Counted from the first letter of the stretch, positions 1-9,105 are shown. The stretch: DNA of 61,086 bases from Planctomycetota bacterium (GCA_028280485.1 JANQLS010000012.1:1-61086); one strand, 5' to 3'. The notes: a model not told the origin generated them from the sequence alone. Made by a program: numbers and translations.

Positions 1-775
1 AAAAGCTCAATCAATTTATAGGTTCACCATATTAAATCTTTCAGCCCCATCCATCATTTGAGCCTACCGGCTTTACTTCCAACAAGACAAAATAGCAGCG
101 AGAAAATGTTAGTAGCCAGGCTTAATTTTCAAGCAATAGAGAAAAGAATTAAGAATAAGGCAAGAATATAGGGGCAAGAAAATGAGTGGGATTTAAAGCT
201 CGTATTTTCTTGCCCACATTTTCTTGCCTAAAAATTGAATCGGGGAATATTTTCAATCGATCTAATGATTTTTAAAAGCTCAATCAATTTCAAGGGTCAC
301 CGTAGTAATTCTTCAGCCTCATCCATCACGAGGGCTTACCGGCCTTACTTCCAACAAGACAAAATAGCAGCGAGAAGATTTTTGCAGTTAAGCTTAATTT
401 TCAAGCAATAGTGAAAAGAACATAAGAAAGAGCAAGAATATGTTTGAGACTCAATGCTCTTATCTTCTTGCCCACATTTTCTTGCCTAAAAAATGAATCG
501 GGGAATATTTTCGATCGATCTAATGTTTTTTAAAGCTCAATCAATTCCCAGGTTCACCGTAGCCATTTTTCAACCTCATCCATCATGCGGACTTACCGCC
601 TTGACTTCCAACAAGACAAAATAGCAGTGACAAGATTTTTGCAGTTAAGCTTTATCTTAATTTTCAAGCAATAGTGAAAAGAACATAGGGGCAAGAATAT
701 GTTTGAGAATCAAACCTCATATCTTCTTACCCACATTTTCTTACCTAAAAATGAATCGGGGAATATTCTTAAAAG
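1..775. repeat. Three tandem long direct repeats (units of about 273, 257 and 245 bp)
   Basis: Units run about 1-273, 274-530 and 531-775. Each begins with AAAGCTCAATCAATT, then has a block reading ACTTCCAACAAGACAAAATA that is identical in all three, then TTTTCAAGCAATAG, and ends with GAATCGGGGAATATT. Each unit ends in an ATTTTCTTGCC motif doublet; in unit 1 this can pair with GGGCAAGAAAAT (172-183 with 204-215). No convincing reading frame is shared by the units. The array touches the left edge, so more units may lie outside the window. It lies 3' of the minus-strand NHL gene. Function unknown. Confidence 0.85.
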
Positions 776-869
776 TTTTAATAACCCTTAAATGCAAAAT
801 CTTCTTTAGATAAGCGAGGTCCAAAAATTTGCTTACGCAAATAATAGGAGGTCTGTGCTCTAAGGTCGC

Positions 870-2960
870 CTACGGATTTGTAGTTACCGCTTTAATTTTC
901 TTAGTTAAGCTCTTTTTAATGTCCTCAATCTTGAAGACTTGGATTCGATAATTTCCCTGATCCGCGATGGCGACTAACCCGCGCTTAGAATCGACAGTAA
1001 CTCCATCCGCAGAAACAAATTCTCCGGGTTGTGATCCGGTTTGACCGAAGGCCCCTAAGAAGCCGAAATTTTGGGCTTCGTTAAATAATCCCTTATGACT
1101 AAGATCGTGAATCATGAATCGGCCATTGTCTTCATCCGAAAGAAGAAGCCAATCCCGCTGAGTATCGATAGCGACTCCTTCAACATCATCGATAAATCGC
1201 CCCGGCTGAGGGAAGCCTCGTTTCTGCAAACTTCCGACTGACTCTCCGAGATACTTCCCTGAAGAGAGTTGAAACACTTTGACACAAGACTCATCTTCAC
1301 TTGAAGCAAAGAGATGGTCTCGCTTTTCATCGAGAGCCAATGTTTCTGTTTTCCTGAGGATCGACTCCCCTTCTAACTCCGATTGAAAGGTACGGAGGTA
1401 GTTTCCATTTGAGCAGTATTGATGAATTTTATTTGTTCCCTGACAAGCAACGAAAAATTGATCTTTAGAGTCGATGACCAAGCCGGTGGGATCGACGAAA
1501 TGATCACTTCGTATCGATCGTAGGTGCTCAAATTTATTGCCATCGTAAACGAGGATCTTCTTCCCTCCTCGATCGACGACATAAACTTCATTTTTACTGT
1601 TAGCCCTAATAGCCTCTGCGCCATATTTGCCTAAAGTAGGCCTCTCAAATTGGTGGTCTTCTTTTCCTTCTGAACCGAGCGTCCTAACAAATTTTCCATC
1701 TGGGTCATAGATTTGAACGCGGAAATTTTTAACGTCCCCCGCCCATAAATTTCCATTTTTATCAAAAGCCAACTCATTCGGTTCATCGAATTGAGTACCT
1801 GGCTTAGAGCCCTTCTCCCCTCCAACCACCCAAAGCGGATTCACAATAATTCCAGTGGGAAATAAATTCGTAGCTTCGACGAAGTTGAGTTTTTCATTTC
1901 GACTTAAACTGTGGATCGAAATGCGATAATTTCGGTGATCGGCGATGATGAATCGATTTCGTAGCTTATCGATAACAAATTCGTCTGCTTGAGCTTGCTG
2001 ATGGGCTTTAAATCCAATTTCACCAAAGGAATTTAAATACTCTCCTCTCGAGTTGAATACCACGAACCGATTTTTTTCTTCATCCCGAACAAAAATGTTT
2101 CCTCGCCAATCGATAGCGATACCTTCAGCTTCTTTTCCTATTTGGTGGGAAAGTGATCCCTGAGAGCCAATCACCAAAATAATACGCCCAGTAGAATCAA
2201 CTCTTAAGACTCTACCATTGTCTTTATCCGTAACATAAATATTGCCCCTTAAATCCGTATCGACAGCCTTCAAGGCTCCGACTTTTACTCCTGCGACGGT
2301 AGACAGTTTTAAAACTCCACGATTTCCAAACTTTGAATCTCGATGAGTTCCATCGGGAGCCAAAACCTCGATGGTTCCCTTGGTTTGGCTCACGATAATT
2401 CTTCCCCAAACATCAACGGTCATATCCCGAGGTTTTGCAAAGAAGTGAACGTGATAAAGTTGCTTCCACTTTTGACTTTTCCTTGACCCCCTGCTGACAA
2501 TCCGGTGTTTAGGAAACCGATTTTTATCTTCATCCAAAATATAGAGCTGAGAGTTATCTTTACTTTGAAATGAACTGCCAGTTGCTAAAGCGAGCACCTT
2601 ACCCAAGGCTTTTGATTTTTTCCCAACGACATCCTCAGGTTTAATTTGCTCGATAAGCTTCCCGTCTTGGGTCCAAACTTTGATCAAGCCTTGACGATCG
2701 TCGACCACATAGATGTTCCCCTCAGAATCGACCTCGATTGTTTCCGCTCCACCGAGTTGATCTTTATTAGGTCCGAATCCACCAAACTGCAGGCTGGGGA
2801 CGGGGTGAAATTGTACAGGTCCATCGAGGGGAATGGGATTGAGGAGTGAATTCGGCTGAGGTGAACTTCGCTCTTCAGCTAGTGAATGTTCAATTATAAT
2901 AAAACTTGTTACCCAAATTACTGCAATCAACAATAGGCGAGAAGCGCTCATGAGTCTCAT
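870..2960 (-). CDS. Secreted NHL-repeat beta-propeller protein
   Basis: 696 residues with an N-terminal hydrophobic segment (about residues 8-28) that looks like a signal peptide, so the protein is probably exported. The rest is built of recurring NHL-type blades, with phrases such as DSEGNIYVVD, DLRGNIYVTD, DWRGNIFVRD, DKNGNLWAGD and, near the C-terminus, GLVAIADQGNYRIQVF. NHL propellers usually act as binding or scaffold modules; no catalytic residues are evident and the ligand is unknown. A second ATG at 2951 would also keep the signal peptide. The stop codon TAG is followed by GCGACC, and the repeat array 1-775 lies just beyond. Transcribed alone, divergent from the DUF2569 genes. Confidence 0.85.
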   Translation of the reverse strand: MRLMSASRLLLIAVIWVTSFIIIEHSLAEERSSPQPNSLLNPIPLDGPVQFHPVPSLQFGGFGPNKDQLGGAETIEVDSEGNIYVVDDRQGLIKVWTQDGKLIEQIKPEDVVGKKSKALGKVLALATGSSFQSKDNSQLYILDEDKNRFPKHRIVSRGSRKSQKWKQLYHVHFFAKPRDMTVDVWGRIIVSQTKGTIEVLAPDGTHRDSKFGNRGVLKLSTVAGVKVGALKAVDTDLRGNIYVTDKDNGRVLRVDSTGRIILVIGSQGSLSHQIGKEAEGIAIDWRGNIFVRDEEKNRFVVFNSRGEYLNSFGEIGFKAHQQAQADEFVIDKLRNRFIIADHRNYRISIHSLSRNEKLNFVEATNLFPTGIIVNPLWVVGGEKGSKPGTQFDEPNELAFDKNGNLWAGDVKNFRVQIYDPDGKFVRTLGSEGKEDHQFERPTLGKYGAEAIRANSKNEVYVVDRGGKKILVYDGNKFEHLRSIRSDHFVDPTGLVIDSKDQFFVACQGTNKIHQYCSNGNYLRTFQSELEGESILRKTETLALDEKRDHLFASSEDESCVKVFQLSSGKYLGESVGSLQKRGFPQPGRFIDDVEGVAIDTQRDWLLLSDEDNGRFMIHDLSHKGLFNEAQNFGFLGAFGQTGSQPGEFVSADGVTVDSKRGLVAIADQGNYRIQVFKIEDIKKSLTKKIKAVTTNP

Positions 2961-3290
2961 TCCAGTGGCAAAAGGATACTCAATCTCTCAGCTTCTTAGT
3001 TCCCCGCAAAAAAGCATGAATATCAGAGTTTCAGTTTAAAAGAAGGTATTCCTTCATTCGTGAGTTCAAAGAGCTTTATAAACAATTTCCGCAAACAGAA
3101 TCTGAACTCAAATTAATAACCAACTGGATATATCATGTTAATACACTATCATTTTATAAAGAATATTAATTATTGAGTTTTCCCCACATTTCTATGATAT
3201 TTCAGAACGAAGTTCTTATAATGTTTCCCCTCGCACCCCCATTCCTTGCCTGCGAAACTTTATATTAATTAGCCTTCTATTCCTACCAAC
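2961..3290. other. Divergent intergenic region, A/T-rich
   Basis: 330 bp between the divergent NHL gene and the first DUF2569 gene. It must hold the promoters of both, but no clear -35/-10 pair or palindrome was identified by eye. No reading frame worth calling. Confidence 0.5.
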
Positions 3291-3815
3291 ATGATGTCAG
3301 AGCAAAATCCCTTCAAGGCACCAGAAGCTGAGATCGATCATTTTAAAGAAAACTCTTCGGACTCCGGCCCCGAAGGCCTTGGTGGTTGGCTCATCCTTGT
3401 AGCCATTCTACTTGTGCTCACTCCTATTATTATTTTTGTTCAAGTCTTCATGGTTCATGTGCCTCAATTTACAACTGGCGCTTTTGATGCTATTTCGGAT
3501 CCTAACCACGCTAATCACATTCCGGGCCTATCCACAATTATTCTTGTTGAGATATTAGGAAATATAATCTTTATCCTCTTTTACTTGTATCTCAACTTTT
3601 TGTTTTTCTCAAAGTCGATCAGATTCCCGCGGCTTTTTATTATCACCAGATTGTCTCACTTTGTCTTTATCATCGTAGATGCCCTCGTGGTCTATTGGGT
3701 GATAGGGTTCACGGAAGGGAATGTTAATGAAATCCTCATCCCCTTGTTAGTGACCTTTGTATTGATAGCGTATCTTTTAAAGTCGGTTCGAGTAAAAAAT
3801 ACGTTCGTCAATTAA
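3291..3815 (+). CDS. DUF2569-family membrane protein, copy 1
   Basis: 174 residues. A short hydrophilic head containing NPFKAPEAE, a motif resembling the NPYxxP starts seen on many planctomycete membrane proteins, is followed by GLGGWLIL and four hydrophobic segments. It ends with LLKSVRVKNTFVN. The GGWL start of the first helix and the terminal RVKNTF match the DUF2569 family as I know it; the family has no assigned function. The next gene is a tandem paralogue 30 nt downstream that shares the C-terminal ten residues. The first two codons are both ATG, so either may be the start. Confidence 0.8.
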   Translation: MMSEQNPFKAPEAEIDHFKENSSDSGPEGLGGWLILVAILLVLTPIIIFVQVFMVHVPQFTTGAFDAISDPNHANHIPGLSTIILVEILGNIIFILFYLYLNFLFFSKSIRFPRLFIITRLSHFVFIIVDALVVYWVIGFTEGNVNEILIPLLVTFVLIAYLLKSVRVKNTFVN

Positions 3816-3845
3816 AGAACAAGTATCTCGTCACATATAAAAAAA

Positions 3846-4355
3846 TTGCCCAAACTGAATCCCTATCACCCACCTAAAGCTGAAATTAATCATTCCCAAA
3901 ATGACGGCCCCGAAGGCCTAGGCGGTTGGTTGATATTAATTGGAAGCACCGTTGCTCTCCCTCCAGTTTTGTATGTGGCGAGGTGGATCCTGATACTCAT
4001 AGGCATTTACACCGGTGCTTTTGAATCGATACTTGATAGTATTAATTGGGATACTCAACCAGGCCGTTCCGTACTTATGGGCGTTCAAATCTTAAAGGAT
4101 TTGATTTTCCTTCCCCTCTTCATCTATTTAACTATTCTATTTTTTAAAAAATCGGCTAAGTTTCCAAAGTTTTTTATTGGAGTTAGGGTAGTTCAATTTA
4201 TTTTTGTGGGCATCGATGCTCTTGTGATTTACTTAATTACAGGAAAACCAAAAGATGGCCTAGTAGTGAGTATAATTCTCGGCTTAGTCATAAACTCTCT
4301 ATTTATAGCCTACATACTAAAATCAGTCCGAGTAAAAAACACATTCGTCAATTAA
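3846..4355 (+). CDS. DUF2569-family membrane protein, copy 2 (TTG start)
   Basis: 169 residues, paralogous to the preceding gene: head NPYHPPKAE, then GPEGLGGWLIL, four hydrophobic segments and the same SVRVKNTFVN ending. The head has no ATG; the start consistent with copy 1 is TTG at 3846. The DNA around both stop codons is nearly identical (GTCAATTAAAGAACAA), showing that the duplication included the 3' end. It lies 30 nt after copy 1, probably in the same transcript, and converges on the 4366-6222 gene only 10 nt away. Role unknown, presumably an inner-membrane protein. Confidence 0.75.
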   Translation: MPKLNPYHPPKAEINHSQNDGPEGLGGWLILIGSTVALPPVLYVARWILILIGIYTGAFESILDSINWDTQPGRSVLMGVQILKDLIFLPLFIYLTILFFKKSAKFPKFFIGVRVVQFIFVGIDALVIYLITGKPKDGLVVSIILGLVINSLFIAYILKSVRVKNTFVN

Positions 4356-4365
4356 AGAACAAAGT

Positions 4366-6222
4366 TCAATTTGAAACACACGAGGTTGCTTGTTCACATT
4401 CTAAATCGTCTTTAGTGGTATCAATCCCACACTCTAAATGCGGCTCTTGTGGCGGCCGCCCCCCGAGGAACATGTAAGTAAGAATGGAGATGGGATCAGC
4501 GAGGTCGACCTCTCCTGAATCATCAAAATCAGCAGCGTCCTCGCACAATAGAGGGCCCTGCCCTCGAAACAAATAGAGAAGCGTGGTGATGGCATCGCTG
4601 ATTTCGATAAAGTCATCTTGATTAACGCGGCCCCTCAAAAAGGGAATGGCGTCGTATTCAATTGATATGTTGTCGAAAAAGAATCGTTCAGACCCCGAAT
4701 CGTTTCGCGCCTCAAAGATCAATTGAATCTCTGTTGCATTTGCGGGTAAATCAAATTTGAATCTCCGAAAGATGCCGGTTGGCCCTCGATCTAAGGCTTT
4801 TAGCGCTGTACCCGTCAGGTTGAGTAGGGGGCGATTTCGATCCAATCTCCCATGCCGGTATATCCTTAAACCAGCTTTGAAAAAATCGTTCGCTTCAAAG
4901 TCAGTCGCCGCACTGTCTTCCCAAGTCCTAAATTCAAATGAGATCGTACCGGGAACGTTTTCGAGGATATTGAACCGATCAAACTGAATCAAAGCCACAT
5001 CCTGGAGGGCTCGAAGCATGTATTCTCCCCGCGTATTAATTCCTCTTTCTAGACCCGAATAAACCCCGTAAGTGCGAAATCCGAGACGACCCGGAATGGA
5101 TTCTTGGCTCTGGGCCGCTTCGGGTAGACCCTCAAAATCTTGGTGAAGGGGAAGGGTAAGGGTGGGAACAACATTGTGATGGTAAAGAGGTTGAAGCTCG
5201 AGATCGAAGGACATGTCAGTACTCTCAGGAAGTACCTGGTGGATTTCAACGGCCAACAGGTTTTGTCCGTCCACCAAATGCTCCGGTAGAAGACAAACTC
5301 CGAGCGTGGCGATACCATCGTCCAGGGCATCCTGAGCTCGAGTGAGATAATGAGGATTCTCAGGTAAATTATTTCGATAGATCTCTTCACCATTGAGGTA
5401 CACCACCGCACCATCATCCCGGATGATTCTGAGATCTAATTCATGCACTGTACTGGCATTCTCAACCTCAAACCATTTTCGAAAGTAGGTGGTGATGTGC
5501 TTGGTTTGAGGATTTTGACCAAAATTAACTTCGGTTTGTTCATCCCCCTCACCGTACCCAAATTCAGCCTGCCCGACCTTCCAGGCTTGTTCGTCAAATT
5601 CAGGTTGTCTCCATTCAGTCCCTTGATTCGATCCGTCATCTAAATAGAGCCACTCGGATCCAAATTCGATAAAGGGATTCGAAACTTCTCCATTAATTAT
5701 TCTTTTTGTTGCCGTCAGGTTGACGATCGCGGCGTTGTTGTTATGAATCGTATTCCAGGCAAACCCCGCGATGACATTTTCCCCTTCCTTCAAGAGACTC
5801 GGATCTAATTCTAAATCAAATCCACTCGCCCCTCCCCCTTGGTCGTTGACAATAAGATGCCCGTTAATATAAATACGCCCATTATCGTCGAAATAAACTC
5901 CGGCTTGGAGCCGTTCGAGGTCAGCTTCGAAGGCATCTAAAGTAAAAACTCGGCGAAACCAAACTCGCTCCGGGCTTTGTCGAGAATTGTTCGTGGTATG
6001 CCAAATCGCATAACCTCCTCCAAACCATGGCGTCACCCATGTCCCATCGAAGACATTATATAGTGGATCCGACAACCAACCCGCCCGCGGTTGAGTCGCC
6101 GTGATATCCCAGCTAGTATCAGTGTGGAAGGTCCGAGTTTGGCGGCGTTCGTCGGAAGCTGAAACTTGGCTTAAGAAGAACAAGCCAATCCATAGGTAAG
6201 TACATGCCCGCAAAAAAGCCAT
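4366..6222 (-). CDS. Secreted lectin-like protein with C-terminal dockerin-like domain
   Basis: 618 residues. Signal peptide at 1-23, ending SASDERR. Two galactose-binding or jelly-roll-like regions follow (about 30-170, with a VWFRRVF strand and YINGHLIVND; about 185-345, with YFRKWFEV and VVYLNGEEIY). A third beta-rich region (about 360-530) contains FFFDNISIEYD. The C-terminus (about 535-618) has two calcium-loop-like segments, NQDDFIEISDAITTLLYLF and DFDDSGEVDLADPISILTYM, typical of dockerin type I repeats, and a Cys-containing tail with DTTKDDLECE. This architecture is common in planctomycete surface or secreted proteins. The binding target is unknown; no catalytic motif was seen. Confidence 0.75.
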   Translation of the reverse strand: MAFLRACTYLWIGLFFLSQVSASDERRQTRTFHTDTSWDITATQPRAGWLSDPLYNVFDGTWVTPWFGGGYAIWHTTNNSRQSPERVWFRRVFTLDAFEADLERLQAGVYFDDNGRIYINGHLIVNDQGGGASGFDLELDPSLLKEGENVIAGFAWNTIHNNNAAIVNLTATKRIINGEVSNPFIEFGSEWLYLDDGSNQGTEWRQPEFDEQAWKVGQAEFGYGEGDEQTEVNFGQNPQTKHITTYFRKWFEVENASTVHELDLRIIRDDGAVVYLNGEEIYRNNLPENPHYLTRAQDALDDGIATLGVCLLPEHLVDGQNLLAVEIHQVLPESTDMSFDLELQPLYHHNVVPTLTLPLHQDFEGLPEAAQSQESIPGRLGFRTYGVYSGLERGINTRGEYMLRALQDVALIQFDRFNILENVPGTISFEFRTWEDSAATDFEANDFFKAGLRIYRHGRLDRNRPLLNLTGTALKALDRGPTGIFRRFKFDLPANATEIQLIFEARNDSGSERFFFDNISIEYDAIPFLRGRVNQDDFIEISDAITTLLYLFRGQGPLLCEDAADFDDSGEVDLADPISILTYMFLGGRPPQEPHLECGIDTTKDDLECEQATSCVSN

Positions 6223-6463
6223 TATGAGCCCTCTTATAATTCATTAAAAAACGATAACCTAATAAGGTTTCCATTTTAAATGTAGACCGACTACGCTCAC
6301 AAGCTCAATTTAATTCAATGTTCACTTTGATATCATAAAACAAACTGGATTCGGCATGTTATAAGGCTTATTTTCAATCTCAGAACTCGTTCACCTACTA
6401 AGATAAAACAATCCTATTGCAAAAATATCTATTTGGAAGTTTTCGACGTTGATCAAAGAAACA

Positions 6464-7246
6464 ATGAAGATACCCAAGCCAATATTAATCATCTCACTCA
6501 TATTTGGACTCTTGAGTTACTTCATATTATTGTTTAAGGGATCTCGACTCATTAAGAACTTCAGAACTTTTCCCAAAGTAGATGCCATCGACTTCTTTGG
6601 CTTAAAACTCTCTCTCTATCCTTGGCTATTTCTTTTAATAATCTCACTTCTACAGTTTTCAGTATCAAGCCTTCTCTTAACCAAGAACAATCCTGAACAA
6701 ACGAAAAAGCACTACATTCGATTAATAATTGGCTCTCAAGTTCTAAATTTTATCTTTGTAACTTACTTCCTCCAAACTTGGGGGTCTTTAGTTATGCTAT
6801 TCAGTATATTTTTAATAGCGCCTTTTATACTCTCCTTAGGAATCGAATATTCCATCAATTCCTATCGTAGCTCTGACAAGAAAAGTATTCCGTTCTTAAT
6901 GGTTCGACTCTTCACTTCAGTTATCGCAAGTGGATCACTCATTATTATGATGTATTATCCCTGGCCGCTGTACTTAGCTTTTAAGTATTCCGAATCTTCG
7001 CTGAATGAATTAGCTAACCAGGTTGAAAAAAACGAAGAGCTTAAATTCCCCCGTTGGGCGGGTTGCTTTTTTATTTGGGAAGGTCAATTAGATAACGGTA
7101 ATGTGGGATTAATCCTAATTAAAGCTCCTGGGAACCAAGATGGCTTTAGAAGAGATGCCTTAGGCCCCTGGCAGGAAGGTCCGTTCTATAATCTCAATGG
7201 CAGTGTAAAGCTTTCAGATCGCTGGCATTTTCAATTCACGGATTAG
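6464..7246 (+). CDS. Unknown multi-pass membrane protein
   Basis: 260 residues from ATG at 6464, preferred because MKIPKPILIISLIFGLL is a good membrane start; a TTG at 6449 would add five residues. About five hydrophobic segments occupy residues 1-185. The C-terminal 75 residues are soluble, with ELKFPRWAGCFFIWEGQLD and RWHFQFTD. I do not recognise the family. It stands alone between the dockerin-like gene and a repeat-rich gap. Confidence 0.6.
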   Translation: MKIPKPILIISLIFGLLSYFILLFKGSRLIKNFRTFPKVDAIDFFGLKLSLYPWLFLLIISLLQFSVSSLLLTKNNPEQTKKHYIRLIIGSQVLNFIFVTYFLQTWGSLVMLFSIFLIAPFILSLGIEYSINSYRSSDKKSIPFLMVRLFTSVIASGSLIIMMYYPWPLYLAFKYSESSLNELANQVEKNEELKFPRWAGCFFIWEGQLDNGNVGLILIKAPGNQDGFRRDALGPWQEGPFYNLNGSVKLSDRWHFQFTD

Positions 7247-7308
7247 ATCAATACTTGCACCCAGCATCACGAGAGATTGGATAACAACACTTTCAAGTTT
7301 GTCTCTCC

Positions 7309-7334
7309 CAAACTCTGGCGAATTTGGCGACGAC
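7309..7334. repeat. Degenerate copy of the GCCAAATTCG REP-like palindrome
   Basis: CCCAAACTCTGGCGAATTTGGCGAC resembles the copy at 60884-60909 (CCAAATTCTGGCGAATTTGG) and the other members at 20938, 46636 and 51535. The GTAG end has decayed to GTCG on the minus strand. Confidence 0.55.
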
Positions 7335-7414
7335 TCTATTTTTTCAATCGTTCTCGCCCAAAACCTCTCTACTCCCCTTCCAAATCTATCTCTCTACTGG
7401 GTATACTGAATAAT

Positions 7415-7660
7415 ATCTGTCAACAAGCGTCTCAATGGCTGACTTTCCGTTGATCACTGCAAGGCTGTGAATTTTGTTTAAATTCTAAAAGAGATACACC
7501 CTTAACTAGCCCGAAGCGCTAGCGAGGGGCCCATTCCTAAATTAGCTGTCCCTCGCTAGCGCTTCGGGCTAGTTAAAGGCGTATTAAAAAATCACAGCCT
7601 CTACGCGCATTTTTCTCCGCAGATTTTCACAGACTAAAATCTGTCAACAAGGTCTCAATG
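7415..7660. repeat. Nested repeat: 22-bp flanking direct repeats around two inverted repeats
   Basis: ATCTGTCAACAAG(C)GTCTCAATG occurs at 7415-7437 and 7639-7660. Inside are arms AGGCTGTGAATTTT (7462-7475) and AAAAATCACAGCCT (about 7587-7600), and inside those a perfect 27-bp inverted repeat (7502-7528 with 7550-7576) of the family TTAACTAGCCCGAAGCG. It fills most of the gap upstream of the ThuA-like gene; the right direct repeat ends 16 nt before that start codon. Confidence 0.75.
7502..7576. repeat. Inverted pair of the AGCCCGAAGCG palindromic repeat family
   Basis: Both arms are 27 bp and perfectly complementary, beginning TTAACTAGCCCGAAGCG and ending with GCGAGGG, separated by 21 bp. Each arm also contains the small palindrome GCGCTAGCG. 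The same family recurs at 8666, 9106, 32254, 34703, 44697, 46420/46538, 60747 and inside the units at 56738 and 58789. Confidence 0.9.
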
Positions 7661-7676
7661 AAACTTAGGTGAACTC

Positions 7677-8570
7677 ATGAACCGAAGAACACTCTTAACC
7701 AGCGCACTTCTCTTTTTTGCTTCACTCCTGCTTCCTCAGCTTTCGATTGCTGAAGATAAAGCGAGTTCTAAGAAAACGAAAAAAGCTCGAATCTTGTTCC
7801 TCACCCAAAGTAAGGGCTTTCGTCACGGCTCCGTTAATCGCCGCAAAAATAAATTAGCTCCAGCTGAGATTGCGATGACCGCATTGGGCAAGAAAACAGG
7901 TTTATTTGATATCGATTGCACTCAAGATGCCTCAACCGCCATCACCGCAGAAAATTTGAAGAAATACGACATCGTGATGTTCTACACCACCGGTGTTTTA
8001 CCCATTAGCGACGAAAACGTAAAAGCCTTCCAAAGTTGGCTCAAGAAAAAAGGGAACGGATATATCGGTTTCCATTCAGCGACCGATACCTACAGAACTA
8101 AAGATAAGAAACACAAATGGTACTGGGATATCTCGGGCGGAACGTTCAATGGTCATCCCTGGAACGCTGGCAACAACGTCACCATTCACGTGCACGATCC
8201 CAAACACCCCGCGATGAAAGTCTTCGGTAAAGAGTTCAAATTCAAAGATGAGATCTACCAATACAACAACTGGGTTCCTAAAAATGTTCGCGTTCTCATG
8301 AGTCTCGATATGGCTAAAAACAATCCCAAGCGCCCTTATCATGTTCCCGTCGCTTGGTGCCGCAAGTATGGTGATGGAAAAATCTTCGCCAACAACCTCG
8401 GTCACAACGAAGGCACATGGAAGAATGAAACCTTCTTAAAGTCGACCATCGGAGCCATCAAATGGGTTCTCAATATGGAAGAAGGAGACGCCACTCCCAA
8501 TCCTGAGGTGTCCAAGAAATGGCATGAGAAGTCAATTAAGGACACAGAAGAGGCGAAGAAGAAAAAGTAA
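7677..8570 (+). CDS. Secreted ThuA-like domain protein
   Basis: 297 residues. Signal peptide at 1-25 (ends LSIAEDKA). The rest is a ThuA-like fold (related to class I glutamine amidotransferases): RILFLTQSKGFRHGSV at the first strand, YDIVMFYTTGVLPISDE, GYIGFHSATDTY, GGTFNGHPWNAGNNVTI, and YGDGKIFANNLGHNEGTW near the end. In planctomycetes such proteins are thought to act in sugar or polymer metabolism, but the reaction is not established. The tail is Lys-rich. An intrinsic terminator follows at 8628, so it is probably monocistronic. Confidence 0.85.
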   Translation: MNRRTLLTSALLFFASLLLPQLSIAEDKASSKKTKKARILFLTQSKGFRHGSVNRRKNKLAPAEIAMTALGKKTGLFDIDCTQDASTAITAENLKKYDIVMFYTTGVLPISDENVKAFQSWLKKKGNGYIGFHSATDTYRTKDKKHKWYWDISGGTFNGHPWNAGNNVTIHVHDPKHPAMKVFGKEFKFKDEIYQYNNWVPKNVRVLMSLDMAKNNPKRPYHVPVAWCRKYGDGKIFANNLGHNEGTWKNETFLKSTIGAIKWVLNMEEGDATPNPEVSKKWHEKSIKDTEEAKKKK

Positions 8571-8627
8571 GCTTCAATCTTTCGACGCCCCGGAATTATT
8601 AACCTTAAAGTTAAACCGATCTTATTG

Positions 8628-8658
8628 CGCCACCCTCTAAAGGTGGCGTTTTTTTTTA
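8628..8658 (+). terminator. Intrinsic terminator after the ThuA-like gene
   Basis: CGCCACC (8628-8634) pairs with GGTGGCG (8642-8648), 7-nt loop, followed by a run of ten T (8649-8658). Confidence 0.9.
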
Positions 8659-8665
8659 TCTCGAT

Positions 8666-8690
8666 AACTAGTCCGAAGCGTTAGCTAGGG
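8666..8690. repeat. Single decayed arm of the AGCCCGAAGCG family
   Basis: AACTAGTCCGAAGCGTTAGC matches the family consensus with few changes; no partner arm is adjacent. Confidence 0.65.
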
Positions 8691-8706
8691 AGAAAGAAAA
8701 AATGGG

Positions 8707-9030
8707 TAATTAGTTCCTGTTTAATCAACAGGAACTAAGCCGAGTTGGGATCAACTCGGCCGCGGACGTGGGCTCGTAGAGCCTACGTTTAGCGGAGTGA
8801 AGGCAATTCGAAGAATTGCCGAAACGGTTGAAGCTATCTCCGAAGGAAATAGAATCAACAGAAACTAATTAGTTCCTGTTGATTCAACAGGAACTAAGCC
8901 GAGTTGGGATCAACTCGGCCGCGAACGTAGGCTCGTAGAGTCTACGTTTAGCGGAGTGAAAGCAAATCGGAGATTTGCTGGAACGGTTGAATCTTCCTCC
9001 GAAGGAGCAAGATTCAACAAAAACTAATTA
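8707..9030. repeat. Two tandem 159-bp five-hairpin repeat units
   Basis: Units start at 8707 and 8866, both with TAATTAGTTCCTGTT. Each holds five consecutive hairpins: AGTTCCTGTT/AACAGGAACT; GCCGAGTTG/CAACTCGGC; a GGCTC-GTA-GAG stem; an 8-bp stem (GGCAATTC/GAATTGCC at 8802-8820, AGCAAATC/GATTTGCT at 8961-8979); and a larger stem (TTGAATCTT at 8988 with AAGATTCAA at 9009). Stem sequences differ between units in compensating ways. Other copies lie at 39719-39869 (inverted) and 60968-61086. Confidence 0.9.
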
Positions 9031-9105
9031 AGTTATTCATAGTGAAATAGAGTCATTTCTACCTTAGGTAGATCGAAGTCATTTAAGATTAAATAAACGA
9101 TTCGT

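Noticed and set aside
1..775. CRISPR array
   Set aside because: Repeats are about 250 bp with partial divergence and no unique short spacers; no cas gene in the window.
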